A model generated the notes under the pieces. It searched no databases and was not told where the DNA came from. It saw only the letters and a program-made list of their open reading frames with translations. Both the position numbers and the translations under genes were made by a program. Shown here in pieces: positions 31,161 to 44,100 of a stretch of 64,000 nucleotides of DNA (positions within the stretch are counted from its first letter, which is position 1; each line of letters begins with the position of its first letter). The DNA is from Hymenolepis diminuta (taxonomy: Eukaryota > Platyhelminthes > Cestoda > Cyclophyllidea > Hymenolepididae): contig CAADRB010000031.1 of NCBI GenBank assembly GCA_900708905.1, positions 3,330,120 to 3,394,119 on the forward strand, read 5' to 3'.

Positions 31161-34117
31161 GCATAGCCTAGCTAATTTGGGAGTAAATTGATAATAGAGA
31201 ACTCTGATAGAGGCCCTTCGGACTGCGTAGGAGAATTACTTAGGTGCAGCAAAAAGAATTATTGAGGTAGCATCCGCAACAGGCCATTCATATTGTTCTG
31301 CAATAAGTGTATAAACCTAATTGCAACCGCAGTTACATAGAAATTTCCAAATTTACCTTTATTCTCTCCTCTGTAAATACATATATGTATTATGTGGAAA
31401 AATATGTATCCCATGTCTAAGTCGTAATTTCGATGCGACCTTTTGTTTAAATACATTTTAAAGCTTTCAGATTGATTCAAACTCTGTTCTTTCAGAATAA
31501 GCACTTTAATCCCATCCTTTATAAGTCGATAAAATCAATTTCCCTCTCACTCATTTTCAGATTTGGCTGAGTTGCCAAAACGAAGGAAAATAGAAAAAGC
31601 ACGAACAGTCAATATTGTCCATCATATATTTCATTGCATCTGTCCGTTACGCGAACCATAAATAAGGTGTATCAGATTGAATATAGGAATCAGATGAGTT
31701 CTAAGTTTAATGATTGTCTTTTCTGAAAAGAAAACACGACTGAAAACAAATTTATAAAGAACGACATTTCATTTTACGGAACTTCTATTATTTAAAATAC
31801 TGGAAAAAGAAGTAGTAAGAAATGATGTCCGAATTCACCAACATCGACTGCTATCAAAATTAATTAGGTTTTTAACCGACTAACATGATCATCGAATTTC
31901 TTATTAATGACTAGTTGACCTTATGTAATAATTACATATTTGGGTTGCAAATTAATGGGAGATATAGTTTGGATTGGCCAAAATTATTTATTATCAACAA
32001 TGGACTGATTTTTCTTCAGCCAAACATAATCATCATGCCCTAAATAGTGTTTCATGTCTATTTCTTTCTTATTTCCAGTCTTTTTGTCTTTTTTCTTTTC
32101 TACCGATTTTCACGCTCCTAGAACCATTTGAAGCTTTGCATTACAATACAACTTATCAGTGGTTTTATATGCTCATTTTAAATATTCCATTAAATTAAGA
32201 AATACTAGGGCAAGAGGGAATAAATTACAAATTTGAAAATTCGTATATTTTAACAGCGTTAAATTAAATTCAAAATATCAGTTAATCGGAAAAGGCAAAG
32301 TTACCAAATGCATCTTCTATCTAATTGTATTTTCATTTTTCAGCAGTTTTTAATGCATTTTTAACGAATGAATAATCTTTTTTCTTAATAAAGCAAAATA
32401 TTGATTGTGCCTTGTGATAAGTTGAAAACTAGAAACGTAATGAGCGTGACAGTCATGATAACAATAAAAACACTTATAATTTATCTGGACTCTCAAATGA
32501 GAATGCCAAATTAACCGATAACCTGGAGATATTTTATTTGCTTCTAAACTCAGCATGTACTTATGTGAAATCACGGTTGCATTGAATGCTTACCGGTGTC
32601 TGGATTTACGGCTTACGATCTGAAATTATTCTACACTAAAATAAAAACAATAACTATACAATTTTGATATACATGACGGTTTTCATGAAAAAAAAAAAGA
32701 TTTAAATGCTCAGAGATGTCATTCCATTAAATCCTTCTAGAGTATATGAATTTTAACTAAGAAAAATTACATTATTGATTGATGCTTTCTAAAGTTTAAA
32801 TTTACGATATAAAGCAGAGTATAAATGGAAGGTTGGTTCTAAAGAGGATTGTAAGCACTGATCAACATTGAGATTAATTATCTGACATGAATATCGAATA
32901 ATCAGGAGTTGACTATAAAATTTTGATTCATGTATTAGGGAGGATACAAGAAACTTTAAGAAGTGCTTTGTATTTAACACTCATGAACGTCAGCCTAATG
33001 TGGGCTAATCCGGTAATCTGACCATTCACACAGCATCTCAAACTCAAGTGTCATAAGAAATATTACAATAACTAAATGCACATAATTTCATGTAAATATT
33101 GAATTCGAAAATAGATGAGACAACCAGCTTCAGTAACGAATGTTACCTGCTGTATTAGAGATTTACTTAATCTCATTCAGTCGATCGCAAATGTAACCTC
33201 TGTTGCCTATTTATTGTTTAATGTAGACGGTTTGGGACTCTAACCTTTGGATCGTTTAAGCTTCGCTTAAGGACCTTTGTACATCCAACTAAGAACTCAT
33301 TTAAGTCCAATAATAAAACTCAGAAACTTCTAAATTTTCAATTCTTGGTAAAAGTGAAAATATGCTTAACCCTTTTACTCGTATTCTTAAGGTAAAGATC
33401 TAAAAATGATAAAGTCTGAAGTAGACGTCGCAAAAGTGAAATTCAGGGCTGCCAATTGTATGGAAATGTTCAAAGAAAAGAAATTAAAAACGTTATGATG
33501 TAAGTGACTATATCAGAAGTGTAATGTTTTTGTTTTCAAATCTTACAAGCATTATCCTTGATCTTGTTTTATCAAGGCTTACAGTAGACTATATTTGACA
33601 TATTTAAGAAAATCATACATATTTCCGATGAAAACTAAATATTGGAAATTATCGGAAAATGCCAGCATATTACCAGGAAGCCAATTCATCGCTAATAATA
33701 CGGTAAGATAACCAATGAAATAGTACACCGACTAGGATAGGCGATTAAAGTTCAAGCCACCGCAGAATCAATGTCACTTTGGCTAATTTATCCTATTACG
33801 ACTACTACCAAGTTAGATTATAACAAAATATCCTATCATACATTTTCAACTGCTAACATATTGGGGAGAAGACAAGAGATTCGGAGAAGCGCCTTTTAAT
33901 TTACACTCAAACACATTATCCTGACAATAATTAACCTGGTAATTGACCCATTTAGACAAAATTTAAACTGCTGTGATAATTGTCACAACGTTTTCGACAA
34001 TTGGAATATATACGGTGAGTAGTGCACCAGAGGAGACCTAATGCATTTTAAAAAAACAGAATATGAAACTGTGAATGGATAAAAATTACAATTTCTTTTA
34101 AAAAACAAATAAACATT
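31161..34117. other. Intergenic DNA, nothing recognised
   Basis: About 3 kb of AT-rich sequence with no family match and no repeat I could place. Confidence 0.6.
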
Positions 34118-35140
34118 TTATAAATAGACTTCATTCCATATATATCCTTCTTTGACTTCTATCACCCTATCAATTCCGGTCAGAAAGCAGTTGCAAACTT
34201 TCATCAGGTGGTCTTTATTGATAATGTCCTCCACTATTCCGGCTATTACTTCTATCCGAGAGAAGGATTTGATGTTCTGAGGATACTTATTAACTTCCTT
34301 TTCAATCACGCCCACCCCAAACGTAATAGTCGGAAGGATTAAGGTCTGGTGAGTAGATAGGAGGTCATAAGTTTGGTGTAACATGATCATGAAAATTCTC
34401 GGCCATCCTATCCCGAGTCTTAAGAACTTTATCGAATGGAGCCGAATCCCATTGGGAGACCTAGGAAGGTCTTTCATTGGCTACGCTGTTTATCTAAGGT
34501 AGCTTGACGGCAATGGTTTAAAAAGTCTCAACATAGACATCTACATCTGCATTGACTCTAAGGCTCTGCGGAAAAAATGGAGGAGTCATGATGTTCTCCC
34601 CNCCCCCCACTGGCCTTCGCAACACCGAAAACCATCAATGTTGCTATCTAGAAACTTCATGCGCACACACCTATCATTTCTTCGACTGACTTTTTCATCC
34701 TGGTGGAAGTTTTTTCATCAGAAAAGAATCAAAGACCCTCCTGATATTCTGGGTGCTTCAATTTCTTGAAGAATCGCTTTGTATGCATTAAACGGTCCTC
34801 TTGAGCGCCTAAGAACGTATTATTTAAATCCAAGGTCTTGATGAATAGCATTCCTTATGCATTGCTGTTTCTTCAGACACTGGCATTGACTTCCCAGAAT
34901 TTTCGTCCATTATGCGATGCACTCTCCTCTCAAACTCAGGAGTTCTGAGTAAGTGAGTCGGCAGAGCGTTGGCAGTGCTCTATTCTCTTGTTTGTGGCAG
35001 CCAATTCATCTGCATCGTTTTCAGTCAGCTGGATTCTAATTTTGCAAACAAAAGATCTGGCGACTTTTAGAGATCTCGAAATTCCTAAATTGCTGTGTTT
35101 CGCTTTTGTAGACACCATTACAGCGTGTCTTTTCATTCCA
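34118..35140 (-). mobile_element. Degenerate Tc1/mariner-type transposase
   Basis: Minus-strand frames together rebuild the outline of an IS630-Tc1-mariner transposase. A 5' piece (35136-34936) contains HSNLGISRSLKVARSFVCK. A middle with stops and shifts holds FERRVHRIMDENSGKSM, FHQDEKVSRRNDRC, FFPQSLRVNADVDVYVE and WDSAP. A 3' piece shows AENFHDHVTPNL and YSPDLNPSDYYVWG, the third acidic block of the catalytic triad, then a tail to about 34118. There are several stops and frameshifts and one N at 34602. Terminal inverted repeats were not identified. It is a dead copy. Confidence 0.82.
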
Positions 35141-35736
35141 TTAGTTATGGTAGCATCTGGTATGAGATCTTCTGATGTAAAAAAATATATGAACTATTAT
35201 CGAGTTAGTTTAAATTACAAAAATATAAGTGTCCTTAGAAACCTTAGGAACCCCCTATATAAATTTACGCCTATCCACTAAGACACACAAAATAATAATG
35301 TTTTAGAGAAAGTGATGAAAAACATAAAAAGCCAAATATTTCAGAAGTTAGTTATTTGAGGTGTGTAAATTTTGGGAAATATTTTAACTTGTTATTTTAA
35401 TGTTATACCATTTTCCATACTGTAGAGCTATTCCATAAATTTGAATCCCTAATTTTCAATCGAATTCAGTGAAAAATATTTTCATTATCGATGTAGCAGG
35501 CGTCAAACCTTGGTAATAACATTATACCTCGACAGGCTCAAATATAATTATGTGGAAATTGAAATTGTCACACCGAAGAAGAGACTATATATTGTTATAA
35601 TATCGACATTAAAGTAATTATAATTCGAGATTACAATTGAAATATTATACCAATAGGAGTTATAAGCTATAATAATTGGGATTGGAAATTTCATAATTCA
35701 TCAATTGCAGGTATTACTCTATGATCATGTTTTCGG

Positions 35737-35817
35737 GTCGTATTTGTAACTAGTGAAATGTCTTAGGGTATCTAAGAGTCGGTTACGGTATTCTATGGAG
35801 AAGAGCAGATCGTAACA
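35737..35817 (+). repeat. 5' LTR end of a Gypsy-like element
   Basis: This 81-nt segment (GTCGTATTTGTAACTAG to CGTAACA) matches 37927-38007 over the same length with roughly 80 per cent identity by eye, in direct orientation. Weaker similarity continues left to about 35715. It ends in CA as an LTR should, and the gag-like frame begins about 80 nt later. Confidence 0.7.
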
Positions 35818-35889
35818 GTTTAGGCGACGCAGTTACCGAATTACGTGGATATGAAAGCCCGAACGTCCACAAAGGATCCCAAAGGCTTC

Positions 35890-37110
35890 CTCTTATAGAT
35901 GGAAATTTTGCAACATGGTATGCTCAACATCGTGATATTTATGAGATCAACATGGCAGTTCACCCACACGCCACTCGAATTACCATACTGCTTCATAAAG
36001 TCGACAGAAGCGACCATGATTCATGTTCGTCCTACCATCAACCGATGGGTCCTGTCGACCTAGCTTATGAAGAGATTATTATTTGGGCGTTGGTAACAAC
36101 AGTTCGCTCCTCAACTTGACCATATGTAAAGATAAAAATTTTCATCATTATGTAGGTATCGTTTACTGACTCTGCACTAGTTTTTCGGTTTAGTTCTCCC
36201 GAAGAAAACCAACTCAGATGCCTCATTTTCATTCATGGTCTCCAATCTCCTTGCTATGCTGAGATTCGACTCGGACTTCTGTCTCTCTTGGACAAGGGGC
36301 CCGATGTCAAAAAGTCTCGTCTGAACCCGATTTTGTTGTGTGACCGTTAACTGTTAATAATCAACCTAAAAGGACCTGAAAATGACCTATCGTCTATCGA
36401 CCGAAGGGATCAACTCCATATCCGACAATTATCCGATGAATATCCGAAGCAATCACTTCCAAGGTGCTAATTTTGCGTAGAGCGCCACTATCATCGAGAC
36501 CGTCCTTCTGAAGAAGTCGTTGCCAGAACTGCAACGAAAATGGCCATAAAGAAGGCCTATGACGAGACTCTTCTAAGAGCAATTCAACGAGGCAGAACAC
36601 AAAAAACAAGAGAGCGTTAACTTAGACGAGGCAGAGTGATGCATTTAATGCAGGTAAATGTTAATCATGAAAATGCGTTAACCTGAGCATTAATGGCATA
36701 CCATTTGAGCTTCAGATTGACACTGGCTCCGATATCTAATGCTGTACGACTCTAAATATCGACGCCATGTGAAGCTCCATTCAAGGAGGAGACGATCTTT
36801 AAGGAGTGCTACATCACAGATCACAATATCAACCTCGTAAACCTAAATTGGATCGATGAGGCAAACCTTATCCAGTTCCCAGGCGAAAAAGTTCCATCCA
36901 GACGCCTACTCTCAAGCCTACGAAATCAGAGCACCTCATGAAAGGATGCAACCAGTGTCTACATGTTCCCGAAATCTCTACTTAGCCATCGTAACCGGAT
37001 TCTCCCAGAACTCAGCTCTAACTTACCATTCTGGGCTCGCTAAAGGTGCGACATGCAAATTCACATTCGAAAGGGTCCCATGTTATTCTAATCGCGTCGA
37101 CAACAAACAG
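35890..37110 (+). mobile_element. Gypsy-like gag and aspartic protease remnant, no reverse transcriptase
   Basis: Broken frames after the 5' LTR contain a gag-like start (DGNFATWYAQHRDIYE) and, near 36196-36310, ENQLRCLIFIHGLQSP with AEIRLGLLSLLDK, a conserved gag block. At about 36690-36735 the protease active-site region reads GIPFELQIDTGSD, then LNWIDEANLI near 36845. Stops and frameshifts are frequent. Reverse transcriptase, RNase H and integrase are not seen before the 3' LTR, so this is an internally deleted copy. Confidence 0.75.
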
Positions 37111-37464
37111 ATAAGCCATATCTATCCTCACTGAACTCGTGATGTACAAGAAACGCTCTCTACAGATCTCAAGTACACAGTCTGACTATACATTTTGCCA
37201 AATATTACTCTGGTCGATCGATTTTTCACCCTAGGAGATCTCTAGCCGTGTTAGGACAATCCGCCCGGCAGGAGAACAATTTTGTATCCCGACAAAGTGT
37301 GATCTGAGGCCCACGTAAAGTGTGTACGTTCTTGTGTATGCCCATAACCATAATTTAAATCGGCAATTGCCATAATCATCCACCAGCAATATCTGCTACG
37401 TGGACACCTGGAAAAGACACTTGAGTTTGCGATCACAAACAATTCAGATTAGGAGGGCTTGATT

Positions 37465-38007
37465 TGTCGAATTGTGAAAGGTATCATTCTTTAAACAGTC
37501 TTGATGCTGTTAATTTTTGTGTTCTATATCTTACAGTTCTCTAACTCCCGAATAGCCTCTGTTCCCCGATTTAGTGCAACGACGCGAAAGAAACTATCAA
37601 GATATTATCCTCCATGTACCACTAGGACTTGATAGTATTTGCCTCGTCTTCCGGTCGATCTCGCGACAAAGACGGGCTGGTGATCGAATCCACGAACGGG
37701 CGTGCTACATATAAGAAAATAATACTTCTCCCGAAATAATTTCTATATGTAAGATTCTTTATTTTCCACCTTTTAACCCCGCTTCTTTTAATTCCTCTTT
37801 ATTCGAACGACTTTATTCACATTACGGTCGTAATTGGCGCATAATATAAATCGACCCATCATTACGAAAACGTGCGTTTTATTTTGATATGGTAGTTTAG
37901 GTCGCTCTGTATTGTGGTTTAGTTGTGTCGTATTTTTAACTAGTTCAATTTCTTAGGGGATCTAAGAGTTGATTATGGTATCCTGTGGAGAAGAGTAGAC
38001 CACAACA
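37465..38007 (+). repeat. 3' LTR of the Gypsy-like element
   Basis: Begins about 37465 with TGTCGAATTG after a short purine stretch (AGGAGGG) and ends with CACAACA at 38007. The last 81 nt match the 5' LTR end. It includes the 8-bp inverted repeat CTATCAAG...CTTGATAG near 37594-37635 and a box-B-like GGTGATCGAATCC near 37680. Its left border is inferred. Confidence 0.55.
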
Positions 38008-40262
38008 AATCGTTAACTTATATTCGCAACACTAATAACAAGAAACAAGGATTTACAGTATATTTACAAATAACAAAGCATCTAAAACTGATTTAGTAAT
38101 GTTAACAGGAGATATTTACTTGTCGAGAGAACTACTATTTGGATATTGAATGCCAAAGATGCCTCCTCTCGTCTTCTTAGTAAATAAAACATTACTTTGC
38201 TTTTTTTAACTTAAAAACAAATAATTTTTCCTCATTTATTTAACTTAAAAGGTTAATAGTCACTAAAACGCTCTTGACTGCAGGAAAATACACCTGAGTC
38301 AAAGTGACACCACCAACTATTCCAATTGGACCCCATTTAATCGCTTGTATAACCATTTTACTAATTAGCGTGTTCAGATGCTCTCCCATGAGTACAAATT
38401 ACAAGTTCTTTTGCATTACAATGGCAACGAATGATAATGATTGGGAGACAATCTTTGGGGACGTAAGAAAAAATTCCTGTTGAGCACTTGTATCTTCATG
38501 CAATCCTTATCTGGAATATAAGTCCGATTCCCCTTATAAACCATGGCTTGAAATACCTTGTATTCCATTCAGATACTTGACTTTTATTATAATCATCCTG
38601 ACAATATGTTATCCAATTCTGCATTTGCCCATTTCGTTAAGGGAGTTCGACACTTCTAAAACTCCCACATGGTAGTAAGCAAGTTTGAGTGAAAAAGGGA
38701 TGCTAAATTGTAATTACGGGTTGGGTAATTCGACGTCAGCGAATCGATAAACACGAAAGGAGCACGACGGTCGTCTGACTTGCGAGAGTAAATCGATAAA
38801 ATCACACAAGCAACTAATGCTTGCTAAGCCAAGTGGAAGTATTTATTTGTACACGATTATCAGCTAAAAACAAAAGCGGGCTAAGGGGAAACTGGGGAAA
38901 AAGAATGGGAAAAATAACCAAAGGCAGAGAAGCTAAGCTCTCAAGCGCTACTATGAGAGCTGGAAAACGTATATATTAGTCAAAAATTGACAGCGAAGCT
39001 GTGCATTTAGCAAGAACGCGTTTAAAAGACTACCATAAGTTATTTATTCGCTAGGATCTTTGTAGTTAAGCAGTAAAAATTTTATCATCCATCGGTATGT
39101 GACTTTTCGATCGGTCGGTGAACATTTATCTTCATAATATTACATGAAAAATACTGACATTCTTAACTGATCGGTAAAGCGTGCAAAATTAGAATTTGAA
39201 GGGAATTACTTCACAGACTGTTTGCAAATTTTCTTTCCAGTTAGTAATACATTATTACTTTCAAATGTCAACAGAATTCTAACCGCCCTATTATTAAGAA
39301 TGCGTCATTTTGACGTTACCCTAATCGTAATTCTTTTCAGTGGTAATTCTCATAGTTTACCTAGATTATGTCCGTACACAAATTCCTATTTAAATTAATT
39401 AGCAAACAATATTACCTCCAATAGTTTTCTTTGGTAAATCAATCTCTGGTTATCTACGGAGATAGAAATACCTGTGTCATAACTATTCTCTCATCTTAAA
39501 TCTGTCAGTTAGTCAATCCTGAACACAGAGGAATAACATTTAGATGCCAAGTTGTCAGATCCAGAAACTCTTCTGGATGCAACTCATATGCAGCTGGCAT
39601 TAAACCTAATGAGACCTTGACTTTTCTTGCTCACCTTCTATCCGACTCCCTTTATTTCATTCTGTATAAAGCCCCTCAATTATACCACGTGCTTATGTTC
39701 TTCCCATGATCAATAGCAATATACTAGCAAGCTCGAAGGTCAAGAACGTACCTTCATCAATGACATCTCCAATCCGTATGTTATATAATGTTTCATTCGT
39801 CGATTGTTAAAGGTCATGGTAGACCTATTTCATAATAAGAAGAGAGCTAATTAAAGAATAAATCAATTACTTGAAAACTTATAAGAACACTTTCGACACC
39901 ACTTCTCAGCAAATACTTGTTCGGTTATCCTATTATAAACTGGTACCACCTAATTGGTCAGAGGATTAGTTACTAATTCCACATGTTTAAAGAACTCAGT
40001 TAAGATATAAATACGATCCACATATAACTTTTACCAAAATCGTACAGAGGGATTACTGTAAATTCAGAACAAAAAGATGAGGGGCTGTGCAGCATTACTC
40101 TAAATCGTAAATTAGCAATTACAAGGGGGGAACATGAAGAAAAAGCGGAGAGGAAACGGAGAAAAACTTTTCATAAGAAAAAGCCAATCATGAGGATCAT
40201 TTCCCCTCCCTGATGTTTCGTGATGATGGATAATGGGAAAATAGTGAGACCTTCAGAGCGAA
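38008..40262. other. Intergenic DNA 3' of the ACSL gene
   Basis: Should contain the ACSL 3' UTR (minus strand). An AATAAA on the minus strand at about 39652-39657 is one candidate polyadenylation signal. A stretch at about 39615-39655 (CCTTGACTTTTCTTGCTC) resembles part of the repeat at 45225-45480. Confidence 0.45.
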
Positions 40263-41173
40263 TTAGATAAAGGGACCCTGCATGTAGAGATCAGCCAACA
40301 CACCTGCATACGCCTTCCGAACTTGTAAACGCGAAACTTTCAGAGTCGGCGTTAGAAGAGAGTTCTCAATTGTGAAGGGATCTGCCAACAACTTAATATT
40401 CTTCACTTTCTCGAAACCCATGAAACCAGCTTTCTCAGCTAATTTCTGCATCTCCTGCATAATAATTTTCTTTGAAAAATGATCTTCGCACATTTCATGA
40501 ATAGAATAGTTATTTGGACTTTCACTTGAATGCCTAGTAGAGTACTTCGCAAGAGCTTTATTCAGAGCATCAGCGTCAGGAATTACTAAAGCAACAGGGA
40601 AGGTGCTTTGTGAGTTACCATCGACGAAAATTTGGGCAATCAAAGGGCTATTCTGATATACTTGTTCCAACTTCTCTGGAGCCACATATTCTCCCTGAGC
40701 TAGCTTGAAAATGTGCTTGCAACGATCGACCACCTTCAAGCAGCCATCCTAGAGAAAAAAGTAAACAGAAAATGAGTCTACTATACTTTAGAGATGATTC
40801 TCATGCTATTTAAGTGGTAAGACTGACAGCCCAAATCCCCACATCACCTGTATGCAGCCATCCATCACCATCAATCAGCTGCATCGATGCCTCAGGATTC
40901 TTGTAATATCCACGCACGCACGAGGCGCCACGAACACAAATCTAAAAGCAAAGCACATAAATCAATGAAAATACATGCTACTTACGGTGTTTAAGTAGTA
41001 GTACTCACCTCTCCTTTGTTGTCTCTTAAGGCTACGAGATCCATCTCAGGGACATCACCAAGTTTGATTTCTACGCAGGGGTAAGGTGAACCGACGTGTC
41101 CACCACCAAGATCACCACCATAAGAAGCTGATGCGGGGCCACAGAGCTCTGTGCAGCCATATCCATCAATAAC
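40263..41173 (-). CDS. ACSL exons 13-15: adenylate-binding motif to C-terminus
   Basis: Exon 41009-41173 begins [15 protein letters not shown] (the YGxTE adenylate motif). Exon 40828-40941 has [17 protein letters not shown] and [13 protein letters not shown]. Exon 40263-40748 has [19 protein letters not shown], the catalytic-lysine neighbourhood, and ends DLYMQGPFI before TAA. The usual DRKK is DRCK here. The donor of 40828-40941 is GTCAGT, a weaker site. Confidence 0.92.
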
Positions 41174-44100
41174 CTATTTGTGGGTTAAAGTATCACAATA
41201 TTTATTCGATAGGAAATATTTGGTCCTAACCGTCTGAAGAACGGGCTTAAGAAATGTTCTGTCCATATTAAAATAACTTTTTAAAGATGCCTCAACTGAC
41301 CAGAGCATATTGCTGCAACTATTAGGTAGGCTCCGCTAAAAATAAGAATTCAAGGTAAACACATGGCTTTCAGAGGTAGCTTTTCAAATGACGATTATCA
41401 GGAATCAGAATAAATATGACGGTTTGTTCGGATAAACAAGAACGAGTAGAAATTCATCATGAGACGTCATTATCTCCTTATTCCCGCAGCGATTAACAAA
41501 GGAATGTATGATTTCCAACTATTCGATTGTTGAAGGGGACCTTTTAAAATGTATTTCGTTTTCTTAAAGTCCTTCTGATTGTTGATTTAGTGTATGACAG
41601 CTTGAAACATCAAGGTTTTTTAGATATAATGAACATTTTCACTTAATGACATCCTCCGTTAAGCGCTTCCAAATGCTTTAGAATGGAACGAACAAGAGTA
41701 CACGGCAGTTATATTATTTAACTGTTGCCTTTCGAAAAAGGAATATAATTGAATTGAACACCATCCAGTAGTGCGAATGGACATGGAAAATCTACAAAAA
41801 TGAGTTCATCCCTAAGTACATTACTATAGATGAACACTGCCTATTGCAATCCCTTACTCTGAGAAATGTCGCATAATCCTATGTCTAAATAGGTCATCAC
41901 TGTGAAAATTAGCCATGTGGGAAAACTGTTAATCCCGTCAGAAGGTCAAACTATGACCCTGTTGAATACATAATTACATCTCATTGATTTTTAAGTCGAT
42001 ACTTTTCTGCAGGAAGCTCAATAAGTTAATTACATAATATCTCTTGTTGATTCAATTACTTTTCTGTAGATAATCGTTAACTAGTGGGTACAATAATTCC
42101 GCTACTTGCATCATCAGAGTATAAAACTGATAGGAATCCGACAAAACGGAGATCACAGATGTGGTGTTTGTGTTTTGTCTGGGGATAATCAATTCCCACA
42201 GGCTGCCTTTATGTCACCACCAACCTTATCGATATGTGGGAGCGCGCATAGCTTCTGGCAGCTTGATAGTTATGTGGAACAAAACTATTTTCAGCCTGGC
42301 GGTGTTTTGACCTCTGGACATCAATAACATAAAGACAACTTATACTCCTATATAATGCCTTTGTTTGGTTAACAAAATGTCTTGGGCCAACTTCATATCT
42401 GTCTTGCCTTTTATTTCTTTCTGAGTCTGAGCCGACTGCAGACTAGCTGTATCTAGTGGGCAGATATCATAGCGGCAGAACTAGATCTCCTAGCAGTACT
42501 GCAGCAAAAGTGGGCAACTGAGTAGTTACAAAAAAACGTTTAGAAAGCTAAAATTCACAGGCTTAAACTATCATGCATTGAATTACTGGCTACCGACTTT
42601 CTACTCTTCGCGCCTACAAATACAATTCTAACCCTGCTTCAATTATCGGCTAACAAAGCAGTCACACCAAAAGTAAAAAACGGTGTGAGTTACAGGTCTT
42701 CATAGGATCTGAGCAACTGTAGTCGAAGTTTAATAATGACTGGCTTAGCTTATGTTAGTGGCTACTATACCATTAAATAATTGGCAACATATTAGAAAAA
42801 AACAGAACCTGGTAGAAAGCTGAATAATATGAATTCAATAACACTTACAAAACAGCATAGAAAAGAATTTGCTTTAGAAAGGACGTAGGTGACTAAATCA
42901 ACGTAAACAGAATGGTGACTCAATATGGGGCATTTGCATGAAATGGGAAAAATGCATAAGTGATCAAAAAATTAATGGTAGGACTCAAATTAGTTCGACG
43001 CATCCGGACGGATATGCATCCAGTACGCCATTAATTTGGGCATTCGAGGAAGAAGACAGAATGGAATAAATTTTGCAAATTTTAGAGTGCTTCTGGACGA
43101 GAAAACATCCGAATCTAAATAAGCAGAGATTACTAAAAAGATTAAATCAAAAATGACAATAACTTTCCAAATTGAGGTGAGCAATGAATCAGGGAATATC
43201 CCAAAATATACTCTTTTTCCCAAAATTGGGAATTTTAAAATGATACATTCGGAGGTCATTGTTGAATGTTTAGTGAAAGATTAAACAAAACATTTTACTT
43301 TGAATTTGTTCATATCAAATGATGAAAAAAATTTATCATCGATAATGAAAGTGTAACCGTAGTATGCTAATAAACAGTTGATACTTTAATCATTAATAAT
43401 TTGACAAAATCCCAGAGCTATCAAGCACTACTCAATTTTAAAAGTTCTAAAATGCTAATCTAGCAGCAGTATACTAGCACACCTCATCCCATGAATTTGT
43501 TCTGTTGTATATAAAGGTCTTCTTTTACCATCAATCCAAAAGGAACTGATTTCTGAAATATACAAACAAGAAAATACTAATAAAGCAAACATTCTTCTTT
43601 GGGAAAAAATTTTCATTTGATCCACTGTATATTCTGCTTAGCTTTTTGAAGGGAACGAAGCACTGTTCAAATTTGCAAGCCAAGTCAGCTTTAGGGACAA
43701 ACTCTGCTTCGATCACCACTCGATTTCCAAAGAGATCTTCATTTTTCAGATCCATAACCTCAATCCTTCCTCCAATAAATTCTTAGTTGTTATTTTTCCT
43801 ACGAATTGCAACTAATGAATCTGATAAAAATTTATTATAACTTTCTAGTTTTACACTCATTGTTATTGCCAGTAAAGAGAACGAAATTGATTTTACCAAC
43901 TACCACTTAGTTTACTGACGCACGGTTGAGATATTAAAAAAAACTCGATCTCAAATCGATATTCATCTATCAACACAAGCAAACAATTATTTTTACCGGG
44001 AAAGTATCATACATGCTTCATACAAATCGATTTTTAAGTGCATTTGTTCTGAACAGATGTAAATTGAAATCTAAAAAACGCTAATTAGAAAACAATCTAC

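Noticed and set aside
37600..37720. Hammerhead-type ribozyme in the LTR
   Set aside because: CTGGTGA resembles the conserved core CTGANGA, but no stem II and GAAA follow in the required arrangement.
42106..42327. Plus-strand frame in an ACSL intron as a nested gene
   Set aside because: No ATG context, splice sites or family resemblance; length is within chance expectation.
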